Source: DATGKK01 sp035294725 (GTDB lineage Bacteria; Actinomycetota; Acidimicrobiia; Acidimicrobiales; Bog-793). From it: a stretch of 15,406 bases of DNA. A model generated the notes under the pieces. That model searched no databases and had not been told where the DNA came from. It was given only the letters and a program-made list of their open reading frames with translations. The position numbers and the translations under genes are program-made. How positions within the stretch are numbered: the stretch's first letter is position 1; every line of letters starts with the position of its first letter. Positions 1 through 6,962 of this stretch are shown here, one piece after another. The stretch lies in the NCBI GenBank assembly GCA_035294725.1, contig DATGKK010000004.1:1-15406 (forward strand), read 5' to 3'.

Positions 1-675
1 GTCCACGACCAGCTCGGCTGCTCCGGGGCCGCCTTCGACCTCAACGCGGCATGCGCCGGCTACGTCTACGCCATGGTCGTCGCGGACGCCATGCTCTCGG
101 CCCGGATCGGCTTCACCCGCGCCCTCGTCGTCGGATCGGACACCCTCTCGCTCATCACCGACATGGAGGACCGGGCGACGGCCGTGCTGTTCGCCGACGG
201 CGCCGGTGCCATCGTCCTCGAGTGGCGCGAACAGGCCGAGCCCCTCCTGCTCGCGAGCGACCTCGGCCTCGACGGCTCACTGCTGCCCATCCTCTACTGC
301 GACCACGGCGGCTACATGAAGATGGAGGGCAAGGAGGTGTTCCGCAAGGCGGTGCGGGTCACGGTCGACTCGGCCGCGAAGGTGCTCGCCGAGGCCGGGC
401 TCGAGGGAGGCGACATCGCGCTGTTCGTCCCGCACCAGGCCAACCAGCGCATCATCGACGCCATGGTGCAGCGGCTCGGCATCCCGCCCGAGCGCTCGGC
501 GATCGTCCTCGACCGGACCGGCAACACCTCCTCGGCCTCGATCCCGCTCGCCTTGGCGGACGCGGCGGACGCCGGGCGCCTTCGCGACGGGGACCTCGTC
601 TTGTTCTCCGGGTTCGGCGCCGGGATGACCTGGGCGAGCGCGATCGCCCGCTGGGGGTCGTCGAGCCCCCGATGA
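1..675 (+). CDS. fabH: 3-oxoacyl-ACP synthase III (FabH), 5'-truncated by window edge
   Basis: This is the C-terminal 224 residues of beta-ketoacyl-ACP synthase III, which condenses an acyl-CoA primer with malonyl-ACP to start fatty acid synthesis in the cytoplasm. The frame is open from base 1, so the first third of the roughly 330-residue protein lies outside the window. The catalytic triad is visible. The nucleophilic Cys is at codon 18 in LNAACAGYVYAM. The His is at codon 145 in VPHQANQRIIDAM. The Asn is at codon 175 in GNTSSASIP. The C-terminus GAGMTWASAIARW is typical of the family. The stop overlaps the fabG start as ATGA (672-675), so the two are translationally coupled at the head of a fab operon. 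All key residues are present. A KAS III paralogue with another primer preference cannot be excluded. Confidence 0.93.
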   Translation, partial: VHDQLGCSGAAFDLNAACAGYVYAMVVADAMLSARIGFTRALVVGSDTLSLITDMEDRATAVLFADGAGAIVLEWREQAEPLLLASDLGLDGSLLPILYCDHGGYMKMEGKEVFRKAVRVTVDSAAKVLAEAGLEGGDIALFVPHQANQRIIDAMVQRLGIPPERSAIVLDRTGNTSSASIPLALADAADAGRLRDGDLVLFSGFGAGMTWASAIARWGSSSPR

Positions 676-1406
676 GCGACGGACGGGTCGCCCTCGTCAC
701 AGGGGGCTCAAGAGGGATCGGCCTCGCCACGGCTCGCCGGCTCCAGGCCGACGGCTACCACGTCGCCGTGACCTGGCGCACCGCTCCGCCCGAGCGGCTC
801 GACGGGCCCGAGGGCAGCGTGGCGCTCCTGCCGGTCCGCTGCGACGTCACCTCCTCGGAGGAGGTGGAGCGGGCCTTCTCGGAGGTGGAGTCGGCCTTCG
901 GCCCCGTCGAGGTCCTCGTCTGCTCGGCCGGGATCACCGACGACACCCTCCTGTTGCGCATGACCGAGGAGAAGTGGCGAAGGGTCCTCGACACCAATCT
1001 CACCTCGGTGTACCTCACCACGAAGCGGGCCGTGGCCCGGATGGTGCGCGCCCGCTTCGGGCGGATCGTGCTCGTCTCGTCGGTCGTGGGGCACCTCGGC
1101 TCCGCCGGCCAGGCCAACTACGCAGCCTCCAAGTCCGCCCTCGTCGGCTTTGCCCGCTCGCTCGCACGGGAGCTCGCCGGCCGCAACATCACGGTCAACG
1201 TCGTGGCCCCCGGCCTCGTCGAGACCGACATGACCGCTGCGCTCGGTCCCGAGCGCGTGGCCGCCCTCACCGAGATGGTCCCGCTCGGGCGGGCGGCACG
1301 GCCCGAGGAGATCGCGCGTGCCGTAGCGTGGTTGGCCGAGGACGACTCCGCCTACGTGACCGGCGCCGTGATCGCCGTCGACGGCGGCCTCGGGATGGGA
1401 CACTGA
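672..1406 (+). CDS. fabG: 3-oxoacyl-ACP reductase (FabG), short-chain dehydrogenase
   Basis: A 244-residue protein of normal length for FabG, the NADPH-dependent reductase that converts 3-oxoacyl-ACP to 3-hydroxyacyl-ACP. The Rossmann motif TGGSRGIG is at residues 10-17. The catalytic set is Asn110, Ser137 (VSSVVG), Tyr150 and Lys154 (YAASK). The tail ends AVDGGLGMGH, as usual. The open frame runs far upstream into fabH, but the ATG at 672 gives the correct N-terminus and an ATGA overlap with the fabH stop. One oddity is that the NNAG-type motif after beta-4 reads CSAG (84-87), so the conserved Asn is Ser. Operon position beside fabH, acpP and fabF makes FabG the likely role over other SDR enzymes. 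Confidence 0.93.
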   Translation: MSDGRVALVTGGSRGIGLATARRLQADGYHVAVTWRTAPPERLDGPEGSVALLPVRCDVTSSEEVERAFSEVESAFGPVEVLVCSAGITDDTLLLRMTEEKWRRVLDTNLTSVYLTTKRAVARMVRARFGRIVLVSSVVGHLGSAGQANYAASKSALVGFARSLARELAGRNITVNVVAPGLVETDMTAALGPERVAALTEMVPLGRAARPEEIARAVAWLAEDDSAYVTGAVIAVDGGLGMGH

Positions 1407-1428
1407 GGTGACCGACCCACGACCGCTC

Positions 1429-1436
1429 GAGAAAGG
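1429..1436 (+). promoter_or_regulatory. Shine-Dalgarno that decides the acpP start
   Basis: The purine run GAGAAAGG sits nine bases before the GTG at 1446. The upstream in-frame TTG at 1437 directly abuts the run, leaving no spacing, so GTG 1446 is the better start. Confidence 0.6.
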
Positions 1437-1445
1437 TTGACGACA

Positions 1446-1685
1446 GTGGACAATGAGAAGGCGTTCGACAAGTTCAAGGCCTGCGCCGTCGAGGTGCTCC
1501 AGGTTCCGGCCGACAAGATCACGCTCGACGCGCGCTTTGCCGACGACCTCGAGGCCGACAGCCTGGAGGTCGTCGAGCTCGTGATGGCCCTCGAGGAGGC
1601 CTTCGAGATCACCGTCGACGAGAGCGAGCTCGAGGGAGTCGAGACCGTCGGGCAGGCCTTCGACCTCGTGACCTCGAAGCTCTGA
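1446..1685 (+). CDS. acpP: Acyl carrier protein
   Basis: A 79-residue acidic helical protein of standard ACP length. It carries growing acyl chains on a phosphopantetheine arm during fatty acid synthesis. The attachment site is Ser39 in EADSLEVVEL, and the helix II-III region (MALEEAFEITVDESE) is typical. GTG 1446 is chosen over the in-frame TTG 1437 because of Shine-Dalgarno spacing; the alternative adds only three residues. It follows fabG after a 39-base gap and precedes fabF by eight bases, the usual actinobacterial fab order. It contains a single Cys, at residue 13. Confidence 0.95.
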   Translation: MDNEKAFDKFKACAVEVLQVPADKITLDARFADDLEADSLEVVELVMALEEAFEITVDESELEGVETVGQAFDLVTSKL

Positions 1686-1693
1686 GCGCAGCC

Positions 1694-2878
1694 GTGGAGC
1701 TCGAGCGCCGGGGCCGCCGGCGGGTTGCGATCACCGGCCTCGGAGTCGTGTCGTGCGCCGGCATCGGCCTCGACAGCTTCTTCGAGGGCCTGAACCACGC
1801 CCCTCCCGGGGGGGACCGGCGCGTCCTTGACTTCGACCCGAGCCATTGGCTCGACGTGAAGCAGGCGCGCCGAGCCGACCGGTTCCAGCAGTTCTCGGTC
1901 GCAGCGGCGCAGATGGCGCTCGACGACGCCGGTGAGCTCGACCCCGACCCGCAGCGCGCCGGGGTGGTGTTCGGGACCGGTGTCGGCGGCCTCGAGACGC
2001 TCGAGGGCCAGATCCAGGTGATGCTCGAGAAGGGGGCCCGCCGGGTCTCGCCGTTCCTCGTCCCGATGATGATGGCCAATGCCGGCGCGGCCGCGATCTC
2101 GATGCGCTTCGGCTGGCACGGCCCATGCGAGACCATCTGCACCGCCTGCGCCGCCGGCACCCAGTCGATCGGCGCCGCGTACCGCCTCGTCGCGTCGGGT
2201 CGCTGCGACGTGGTCGTCGGCGGCGGGGCGGAGGCGGCGATGACGCCCGTGGCCCTGGCCGCCTTCGGCAACATGACGGCGCTCTCGAGCTCGGGCGAGT
2301 CGAGGCCCTTCGATCGCCGCCGGGACGGCTTCGTGATGGGAGAGGGCGCCGGAGCCCTCGTGATCGAGGACCTCGAGCATGCCCTCGCCCGGGGAGCCCG
2401 CGTGTACGCGGAACTGCTCGGGGCAGCCTCGACGGCCGACGCCCACCACATCACCGCACCCTCACCCGGCGGGGCTGGCGCCCTCGCCTGCATGGAGCTG
2501 GCGATCGAGGACGCCGGGATCTCGGTCTCGGACGTGGCCCACGTGAACGCGCACGGCACCTCCACCCCGCTCAACGACCTCGCCGAGGCGGAGGCCCTCG
2601 AGAAGCTCTTCGGCTCCCCCACTCCCCCGGTGACGAGCGTGAAGGGCGTGACGGGCCACTCGCTCGGAGCGGCGGGGGCGATCGAGGCCGTGGCGGCCGC
2701 CCTCACGATCGATCGCGGCGTCATCCCGCCGACCGTCGGCCTCGAGGAGCTCGACCCCGAGATCCACATCAACGCCGTCATGGGCGCTCCCGCCCCCTTT
2801 GGAGGTGGCGCCGTGCTCTCGAACAGCTTCGGCTTCGGCGGTCACAACGGGACGATCGTCCTCTCCTCCCTGACCTAG
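1694..2878 (+). CDS. fabF: 3-oxoacyl-ACP synthase II (FabF)
   Basis: A 394-residue ketosynthase of the KAS I/II family, slightly shorter than E. coli FabF. It elongates acyl-ACP with malonyl-ACP. The Cys-His-His triad is present: Cys152 in TACAAGTQSIG, His287 in VNAHGTSTPLND and His322 in KGVTGHSLGAAGAIEA, with Lys317 five residues before. The C-terminal glycine-rich strand SNSFGFGGHNG is intact. The GTG start lies eight bases after the acpP stop and gives an N-terminus RRVAITGLGVVSCAG that matches the family. No strong Shine-Dalgarno is seen, so translation may depend on coupling to acpP. FabB-type specificity cannot be separated from FabF by motifs alone, but co-location with acpP favours FabF. 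Confidence 0.93.
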   Translation: MELERRGRRRVAITGLGVVSCAGIGLDSFFEGLNHAPPGGDRRVLDFDPSHWLDVKQARRADRFQQFSVAAAQMALDDAGELDPDPQRAGVVFGTGVGGLETLEGQIQVMLEKGARRVSPFLVPMMMANAGAAAISMRFGWHGPCETICTACAAGTQSIGAAYRLVASGRCDVVVGGGAEAAMTPVALAAFGNMTALSSSGESRPFDRRRDGFVMGEGAGALVIEDLEHALARGARVYAELLGAASTADAHHITAPSPGGAGALACMELAIEDAGISVSDVAHVNAHGTSTPLNDLAEAEALEKLFGSPTPPVTSVKGVTGHSLGAAGAIEAVAAALTIDRGVIPPTVGLEELDPEIHINAVMGAPAPFGGGAVLSNSFGFGGHNGTIVLSSLT

Positions 2879-2883
2879 GCCTG

Positions 2884-4536
2884 GTGCTCCCCGGATCGCC
2901 AGGCCGCCCGACCGACCCTCGCAGCACGGCGCCTCCGCCACGGCGCGAGGCTCCGGGCACCGTCGACCTCGACCACTACTCGTTCACCGCCGAGGGACCC
3001 TGGGTCCTCGACCCCTCCCAGCTCGCCTGGCGCCACAACATCGACGCCCTCCGCCAGCGCACCCGGGGTGAGCTGCCCCGCCTCGTCCGCCGGCGCTGGA
3101 TCCCCCCGACGCGCCGGATCGCCCGCGTGAGCCGCACCCTCGGCACGAGCTTGGCCCTCTGGTACCTCGGCGACCGGAGAAAGGGGCGGGAGGCCTCGCG
3201 GCGAGGGCTCTCCTCCCGGCTCCGGCTCGCCTTCCAGCACCTCGGCCCCACCTACATCAAGCTCGGCCAGATCCTCTCTGCCGGCGAAGGGATCTTCCCC
3301 GAGGAGGTGGTCTCGCAATTCCGGCTCCTTCGCGACCGAGTGCCGGCCGAGCCCTTCGCCGTCGTGCGGGCCACTCTCGAAGCCGAGCTCGCCGGACCGC
3401 TCGAGGGCACGTTCGCGAGCTTCGAGCGCGAGCCGATCGCGGCCGCCTCCATCGCCCAGGTCCACCGAGCCGTGCTCCGCACCGGCGAGGAGGTCGTCGT
3501 GAAGGTGCAGCGCCGCAACGTCGCACCCCTCGTCCGGCGTGACCTCGCCGTGATGAGCTACCTCGCGCCCTTCCTCGTCGGCCGGATCCCGGTGGCGGCC
3601 CTCGCCAACCCGCCCGCGCTGATCGAGCTGTTCGCGCAGACCATCGTCGAGGAGCTCGACTTCCGCCTCGAGGCCGACAGCATGCTCGCGATCGGCCGAG
3701 TCCTCGCGCTCACCAACCAGCGCTCGATCGTCGTGCCCCGGCCCCATCCCCGGCTCGTGACCCGCCGCATGCTCGTGATGGAGCGGCTGTCGGGCTTCTC
3801 CTGGGGCGACGTGCCCGCCATGCAGGAGGCCGGCATCAACACCCAGGAGGTGCTGAGAGGGCTCACGATCGCCTTCCTCGAGGGGGCCCTCCTCTACGGC
3901 GTCTTCCACGGCGACCTGCATGGAGGCAACCTCTTCGTGCAGCCCGGCGGCCGGGTGGCCCTCCTCGACCACGGGATCACCGGCCGGCTCGACGAACCGC
4001 AACGGCGGGCCTTCTTACGGCTCCTCGTCGGCGGCACGACCAACGACCTGCCGAGCCAGATCGAGGCGCTGCGCGACCTCGGGGCACTTCCCGCCGACGC
4101 CTCGACCGAGGAGGTCATCTCGGCGCTCGGCCTCGATCGGCCCCCGCAGGACATCACCCTGCTGTCGGCCGAGGAGCTGACGGCTCAGATCCGCGACCTC
4201 ACGCGCCAGCTCCTCGCCTACGGCGTGCGCATGCCGAAGGAGCTGATGCTGTTCGTGAAAGACCTTCTCTTCCTCGACGGCGCCGTCGCCACCATGGCTC
4301 CCGAGATCGACCTCCTCGGCGAGGTCGCCGTCATCGCGGCCTACTTCGCCCAGCACCATGCCGCCAAGATCGCCGCCGACGTCGGCGTGGACGTCGCCTC
4401 GACGCCGGTGGACCTCGACGGGTTGCGGGCCTCCCTCGGTCTCTCGCTCGACACCCAATCGATCACCTACCGGGAGATCCAGCAACGCCGCGAGATCGTC
4501 CGCGAGAAGCTCGAGCGCTCCTCCCGCAACGAATGA
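2884..4536 (+). CDS. UbiB/ABC1 (AarF)-family atypical kinase-like protein
   Basis: A 550-residue member of the UbiB/ABC1 atypical kinase family; characterised members have ATPase activity and support isoprenoid-lipid or quinone metabolism. Visible signatures: the KxGQ motif at 126-129 (YIKLGQ), the Ala-rich loop AAASIAQVH at 186-194 in place of a P-loop, Lys207 (VVVKVQ), the ExD motif at 257-259 (EELDF), the catalytic loop HGDLHGGN at 342-349, and the metal-binding motif LDHG at 361-364, where DFG is commoner. The paired C-terminal membrane helices of proteobacterial UbiB are not evident; the C-terminus is charged. The reading frame is open well into fabF, but the GTG at 2884, five bases after the fabF stop, is the first start beyond it. 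The next is GTG 3127, which would remove the N-terminal 81 residues. The substrate is unknown. Position suggests co-transcription with the fab genes. Confidence 0.85.
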   Translation: MLPGSPGRPTDPRSTAPPPRREAPGTVDLDHYSFTAEGPWVLDPSQLAWRHNIDALRQRTRGELPRLVRRRWIPPTRRIARVSRTLGTSLALWYLGDRRKGREASRRGLSSRLRLAFQHLGPTYIKLGQILSAGEGIFPEEVVSQFRLLRDRVPAEPFAVVRATLEAELAGPLEGTFASFEREPIAAASIAQVHRAVLRTGEEVVVKVQRRNVAPLVRRDLAVMSYLAPFLVGRIPVAALANPPALIELFAQTIVEELDFRLEADSMLAIGRVLALTNQRSIVVPRPHPRLVTRRMLVMERLSGFSWGDVPAMQEAGINTQEVLRGLTIAFLEGALLYGVFHGDLHGGNLFVQPGGRVALLDHGITGRLDEPQRRAFLRLLVGGTTNDLPSQIEALRDLGALPADASTEEVISALGLDRPPQDITLLSAEELTAQIRDLTRQLLAYGVRMPKELMLFVKDLLFLDGAVATMAPEIDLLGEVAVIAAYFAQHHAAKIAADVGVDVASTPVDLDGLRASLGLSLDTQSITYREIQQRREIVREKLERSSRNE

Positions 4537-4553
4537 GCAGCTGAGAGCCGCAT

Positions 4554-4568
4554 CCCCGGGCGCCGGGG
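4554..4568 (+). terminator. GC-rich hairpin after the fab-ubiB operon
   Basis: A perfect 6-bp stem CCCCGG / CCGGGG around a GCG loop lies 17 bases beyond the UbiB-like stop codon. There is no T-run after it, as is common for high-GC terminators. It is followed at once by an AT-rich promoter-like patch. Confidence 0.4.
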
Positions 4569-4577
4569 GCGGCGAAA

Positions 4578-4583
4578 TATACT
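4578..4583 (+). promoter_or_regulatory. Candidate -10 element TATACT for the GYW-repeat gene
   Basis: TATACT stands out in very GC-rich sequence and lies 60 bases before the next ATG. No -35 match is seen 16-18 bases upstream. The predicted leader (about 4590-4643) contains an inverted repeat TTGCGC (4594-4599) / GCGCAA (4616-4621). Confidence 0.35.
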
Positions 4584-4643
4584 CTCGGGAAACTTGCGCT
4601 GCTGCAACCGAGGCGGCGCAACCCGGGGGGAGCCGCAACACAG

Positions 4644-5471
4644 ATGCCGAAGACGACGGCAGCCGACAAGCCCGGTCGGGACCTTGAGCCCGACCACGGC
4701 GCCCGCGACGCGAGGCGGCCTGGATCGAGCCCGGCCGCCGGGATCCTCCTCGCCTGCGCCGACGGCAGGGTCGTCACCCTCGGCGGGAGCGAGTTCCACG
4801 GCGACGCGCTCGACAGCCTGCTCGGCCAGCCGATCGTGGCCATCGCGTCCACCGAGGGCGGCTACTGGCTCTGCGCGGGGGACGGAGCGGTGCTCACCTT
4901 CGGTGCCGCCCGCTTCTTCGGGGCGGCCACGACGACAGCTCTCGAGCACCCCATCGTGGCGATGGCCGCGGCGCCTGACGGGAGGGGCTACTGGCTCGCA
5001 GGGGCGGATGGCGCCCTGTGCTGCTACGGCTCGGCGCAGGACCACGGCTCGGCGCGCAGCTACCCGCTGCAACAGCCGGTCGCCGGCTTTGCCGCCACCC
5101 CGGCGGGAGAGGGCTACTTCTTCGTGACGGGGGACGGGAGCGTCTACGACTTCGGTGACGCCTCCTACGAGGGCTGCCTGCGAGACGAGCAGCTCCCGGC
5201 TCCCGTCGTCGGCATCGCCGCCACCGCTGCGGACGGCTACTGGATCGCCTGCGCCGACGGGACGGTCCGGGCCTTCGGCAGCGCCCGGCCGCTCTCCCCG
5301 GCCGGCGCCGGGTCCCTTCGCGTCGTCTCGATCGTTGCCACGGCGGACAGGGACGGCTACTGGCTCGTCGGCCCGGACGGGACGGTGGCCGCCGCAGGGA
5401 GCGCACCGGAGCCGGCCGGCCCTGCTCCCACCCTCCGGGGCCACGCCGTCGTCGCCGCCTGCGCGAGCTGA
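4644..5471 (+). CDS. GYW-repeat beta-propeller-like protein
   Basis: A 275-residue protein made of about six tandem units of 40-44 residues, starting near residues 33, 73, 115, 157, 198 and 238. Each unit fits the pattern GYWL-x3-DG-x-V-x2-FG-x-A followed by P-[IV]-V-[AG]-[IMF]-A-[AS]-T. This repeat is widespread in actinobacterial proteins and is usually read as a beta-propeller. Unit 1 lacks the YW and the last unit is incomplete. The start is ATG 4644, eleven bases after a GGGGGGAG purine run; no earlier in-frame start is available. The N-terminus is hydrophilic (KTTAADKPGRDLEPDHGARD), with no signal peptide or membrane segment, although many relatives are exported. The function is unknown; a binding scaffold is an inference. 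It faces the next gene convergently. Confidence 0.75.
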   Translation: MPKTTAADKPGRDLEPDHGARDARRPGSSPAAGILLACADGRVVTLGGSEFHGDALDSLLGQPIVAIASTEGGYWLCAGDGAVLTFGAARFFGAATTTALEHPIVAMAAAPDGRGYWLAGADGALCCYGSAQDHGSARSYPLQQPVAGFAATPAGEGYFFVTGDGSVYDFGDASYEGCLRDEQLPAPVVGIAATAADGYWIACADGTVRAFGSARPLSPAGAGSLRVVSIVATADRDGYWLVGPDGTVAAAGSAPEPAGPAPTLRGHAVVAACAS

Positions 5472-5480
5472 TCCGGGCAG

Positions 5481-5517
5481 GCCCCGGGAGGCAGCAACAG
5501 GCGCGCTCCTTCGGGGC
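5481..5517. terminator. Inverted repeat between convergent genes
   Basis: GCCCCGGGAG (5481-5490) can pair with CTCC..CGGGGC (5506-5517), leaving a two-base TT bulge and a 15-base loop. It lies in the 72-base gap between two convergent stop codons, where a bidirectional terminator is expected. Confidence 0.4.
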
Positions 5518-5543
5518 AGGACCCGCTGCGAACCGGTCGAGCC

Positions 5544-5984
5544 TCAGGGGGCGAGCTGCGCCCCCACCACCTCGAGGCGACCTGTGGCATCGTCCACGGC
5601 CACCTCGAAGTACACCGACACCCCCTTGCACGACGCCAGCACCGTCTGCGGGCCGCTGAAGCCTGATGGGGTCGGCGCCACCGCCGGGAGGCCGGAAGAC
5701 GCGCTCTCGACCGTGAGCGCGCAGTCGAGGAACGGGCGGCTGGTCGGGCTGTGCAGCTCGGCGCAGGTCGCCCGCGCCCGTCCCGGCGACTGGTGGAGAT
5801 CGGCGAGGATCGCCTGGCAGTCCCGGGCGTTGTACGCGCTGAGGAAGCTTGAGACGAAGCCGGTCGTGCTCTGGCTCGTCTCGCCCCCCGCCCACGCGAA
5901 GAGGCCGATCATCCCGAGGATCGGGAGCGCGAGGCCGGCGAGGGCGAGACGCTTGCGGGGCTCGGCGGGAGCGAACGGCGGCAT
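5544..5984 (-). CDS. Small membrane-anchored protein with four extracytoplasmic cysteines
   Basis: A 146-residue protein that I cannot assign to a named family. A basic N-terminus (RKR at 10-12) is followed by one hydrophobic segment at about 13-32 (LALAGLALPILGMIGLFAWA). This predicts a single-pass anchor or uncleaved signal with the C-terminal 110 residues outside. There is no lipobox. Four cysteines (56, 74, 88, 119) fall in the outer domain and could form two disulfides. The segment FVSSFLSAYNARDCQAILADL resembles the opening helix of NTF2-like extracytoplasmic domains, which is a weak hint only. ATG 5984 is preferred because it places charge just before the membrane segment; an in-frame ATG at 6056 would add 24 residues. 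Confidence 0.65.
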   Translation of the reverse strand: MPPFAPAEPRKRLALAGLALPILGMIGLFAWAGGETSQSTTGFVSSFLSAYNARDCQAILADLHQSPGRARATCAELHSPTSRPFLDCALTVESASSGLPAVAPTPSGFSGPQTVLASCKGVSVYFEVAVDDATGRLEVVGAQLAP

Positions 5985-6080
5985 CCGGCAAGCGTACTTG
6001 GGGGTCCGTAGCCACAGCTCCCTTCCATCAAAGGGGCCTCGCGAGCCCGGGACCATCCCCGTGTGCCTGTACCCGCTTCA

Positions 6081-6108
6081 TATACTTCGCTGCATCTGTT
6101 GCTATCCT
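6081..6108 (+). promoter_or_regulatory. Candidate promoter for the 128-residue protein gene
   Basis: Two -10-like hexamers lie in an AT-rich patch: TATACT (6081-6086) and TATCCT (6103-6108), the latter within TGCTATCCT. Either would leave a leader of about 50-75 bases before ATG 6165. No clear -35 is visible. The TATACT patch resembles that before the GYW-repeat gene. Confidence 0.3.
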
Positions 6109-6164
6109 GATGGTTCGTCGGTGTATCTGCGCACCCGGACCTCCCCTACCAGCAAGGCGGCACC

Positions 6165-6551
6165 ATGGTGCTCTTCTGCGCGGAGGTCCTCCTCCGCCAC
6201 CTCGGCAGCACCTTCGAGGCGTACTACCGTGACCTCGAAGCCCTCTACGGCGACGAGCTCGACGACGGGCTCGTTCTCGAGGAGCTGGCAGACCTGCTCG
6301 CCAATCTCCTCCTCGACCCGTCTGGCGACGAGGCCGCCATCGAGCGCTGCTGCGCCGCGCTCGAGGAGCTCTGCAGGACCCCGGGGATCGATCCGCTGGC
6401 AACGGTGCACGACCGGGTCCTGTGCGCGATGCCCCCTACGGCGCAGCGCCGGGTCCGTTCCTACCTCGGTCCGGCGGTCGAGCACCTCCTCGCCGAGGAG
6501 GAGGAGCGGGGCGACGCCGAGACCGTCGTCGTCCCGCCCGCCGAGTCGTGA
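6165..6551 (+). CDS. Uncharacterised 128-residue acidic helical protein
   Basis: I do not recognise this protein with confidence. It is acidic and rich in Leu, Glu and Ala, and looks all-helical, with five cysteines (5, 62, 63, 70, 87) including a CC pair. The arrangement of a Tyr-rich helix (EAYYRDLEALYGDEL), a Leu-rich helix, then EAAIERCCAALEEL and a C-terminal LGPAVEHLLAEEEE faintly resembles the DUF7674 small immunity-like domain. That is a tentative inference. ATG 6165 is the first possible start after an in-frame TGA at 6108, with a weak AAGGCGG four bases upstream. Codon use is GC-rich at third positions, which supports a real gene. It stands alone, 175 bases before the first VapBC module. 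Confidence 0.6.
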   Translation: MVLFCAEVLLRHLGSTFEAYYRDLEALYGDELDDGLVLEELADLLANLLLDPSGDEAAIERCCAALEELCRTPGIDPLATVHDRVLCAMPPTAQRRVRSYLGPAVEHLLAEEEERGDAETVVVPPAES

Positions 6552-6709
6552 CCGGCTCCTCAGACACGGCCGCGCCGGACCTGCGGTCCCGGCGTGCCAC
6601 GCGCTCTCGCTGCGAGCCGCGCTGTAGCCGGCTCGTCCGCCCTGGCCGGGGAGGTCGTCGGCCTCGACCCGGGCCAGCCGTGCCTCGAGGCTCCCTACGT
6701 TGTCTCACG

Positions 6710-6720
6710 GGTGATTCACC
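6710..6720 (+). promoter_or_regulatory. Palindrome before the vapB remnant, candidate operator
   Basis: GGTGA-T-TCACC is a perfect palindrome with a one-base centre, ending six bases before GTG 6727. VapB antitoxins bind palindromes at their own promoters, so this is a candidate operator. A TACGTT at 6696-6701 could be the -10 element. Confidence 0.35.
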
Positions 6721-6726
6721 GGGGTG

Positions 6727-6962
6727 GTGCGCGAGGTGACGATCCGAGACCTCCGCAATCACGGCGGTGAGGTCATCGACCGCGTAGAGCGAGGCGAGCG
6801 GTTGACCGTGACCCGCGATGGTCGCCCCGTCGCCGAGCTGCGGCCCCTCCGGCCGCTTCCTGCGAAGGCTGCCATGCTGGTCGAGCGCTGGTCCCGATAG
6901 CCTCGAGTCGACCCGAAGGCCTCCGCCGGGACCTCGACCAGGCGATCGACGCCGGCTTGTGA
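6727..6962 (+). pseudogene. VapB antitoxin (Phd/YefM type) with in-frame stop and frameshift
   Basis: The N-terminal DNA-binding part is intact: MREVTIRDLRNHGGEVIDRV, then LTVTRDGRPVAEL, the typical Phd/YefM fold. The frame then meets TAG at 6898-6900, leaving 57 residues. Family members continue into a C-terminal toxin-binding tail, and such a tail is still readable. PRVDP follows the TAG in the same frame. EGLRRDLDQAIDAGL then follows in the +2 frame and ends at TGA 6960-6962, overlapping the vapC start as GTGA. A TTG-to-TAG change plus loss of one base in the CCC at 6912-6914 would explain both. The 57-residue product could still bind DNA but should lack toxin neutralisation. The start may be GTG 6724, 6727 or 6736. 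Confidence 0.7.

Noticed and set aside
51..671. Long N-terminal extension of fabG in the same open frame
   Set aside because: It lies over fabH in another frame and reads Arg/His/Gly-rich sequence typical of out-of-frame high-GC DNA. The FabG family start and ATGA overlap place the start at 672.
1437..1439. TTG start for acpP
   Set aside because: It directly touches the Shine-Dalgarno run; GTG 1446 has proper spacing and gives the standard ACP length.
2125..2883. Upstream extension of the UbiB-like protein through fabF
   Set aside because: The extension is Arg-rich shadow sequence over a clear fabF. The family region begins only after the fabF stop.
6552..6709. A gene between the 128-residue protein and the vapB remnant
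   Set aside because: The frames here are shadows or lack coding character; I see only a candidate -10 and a palindrome near the end.
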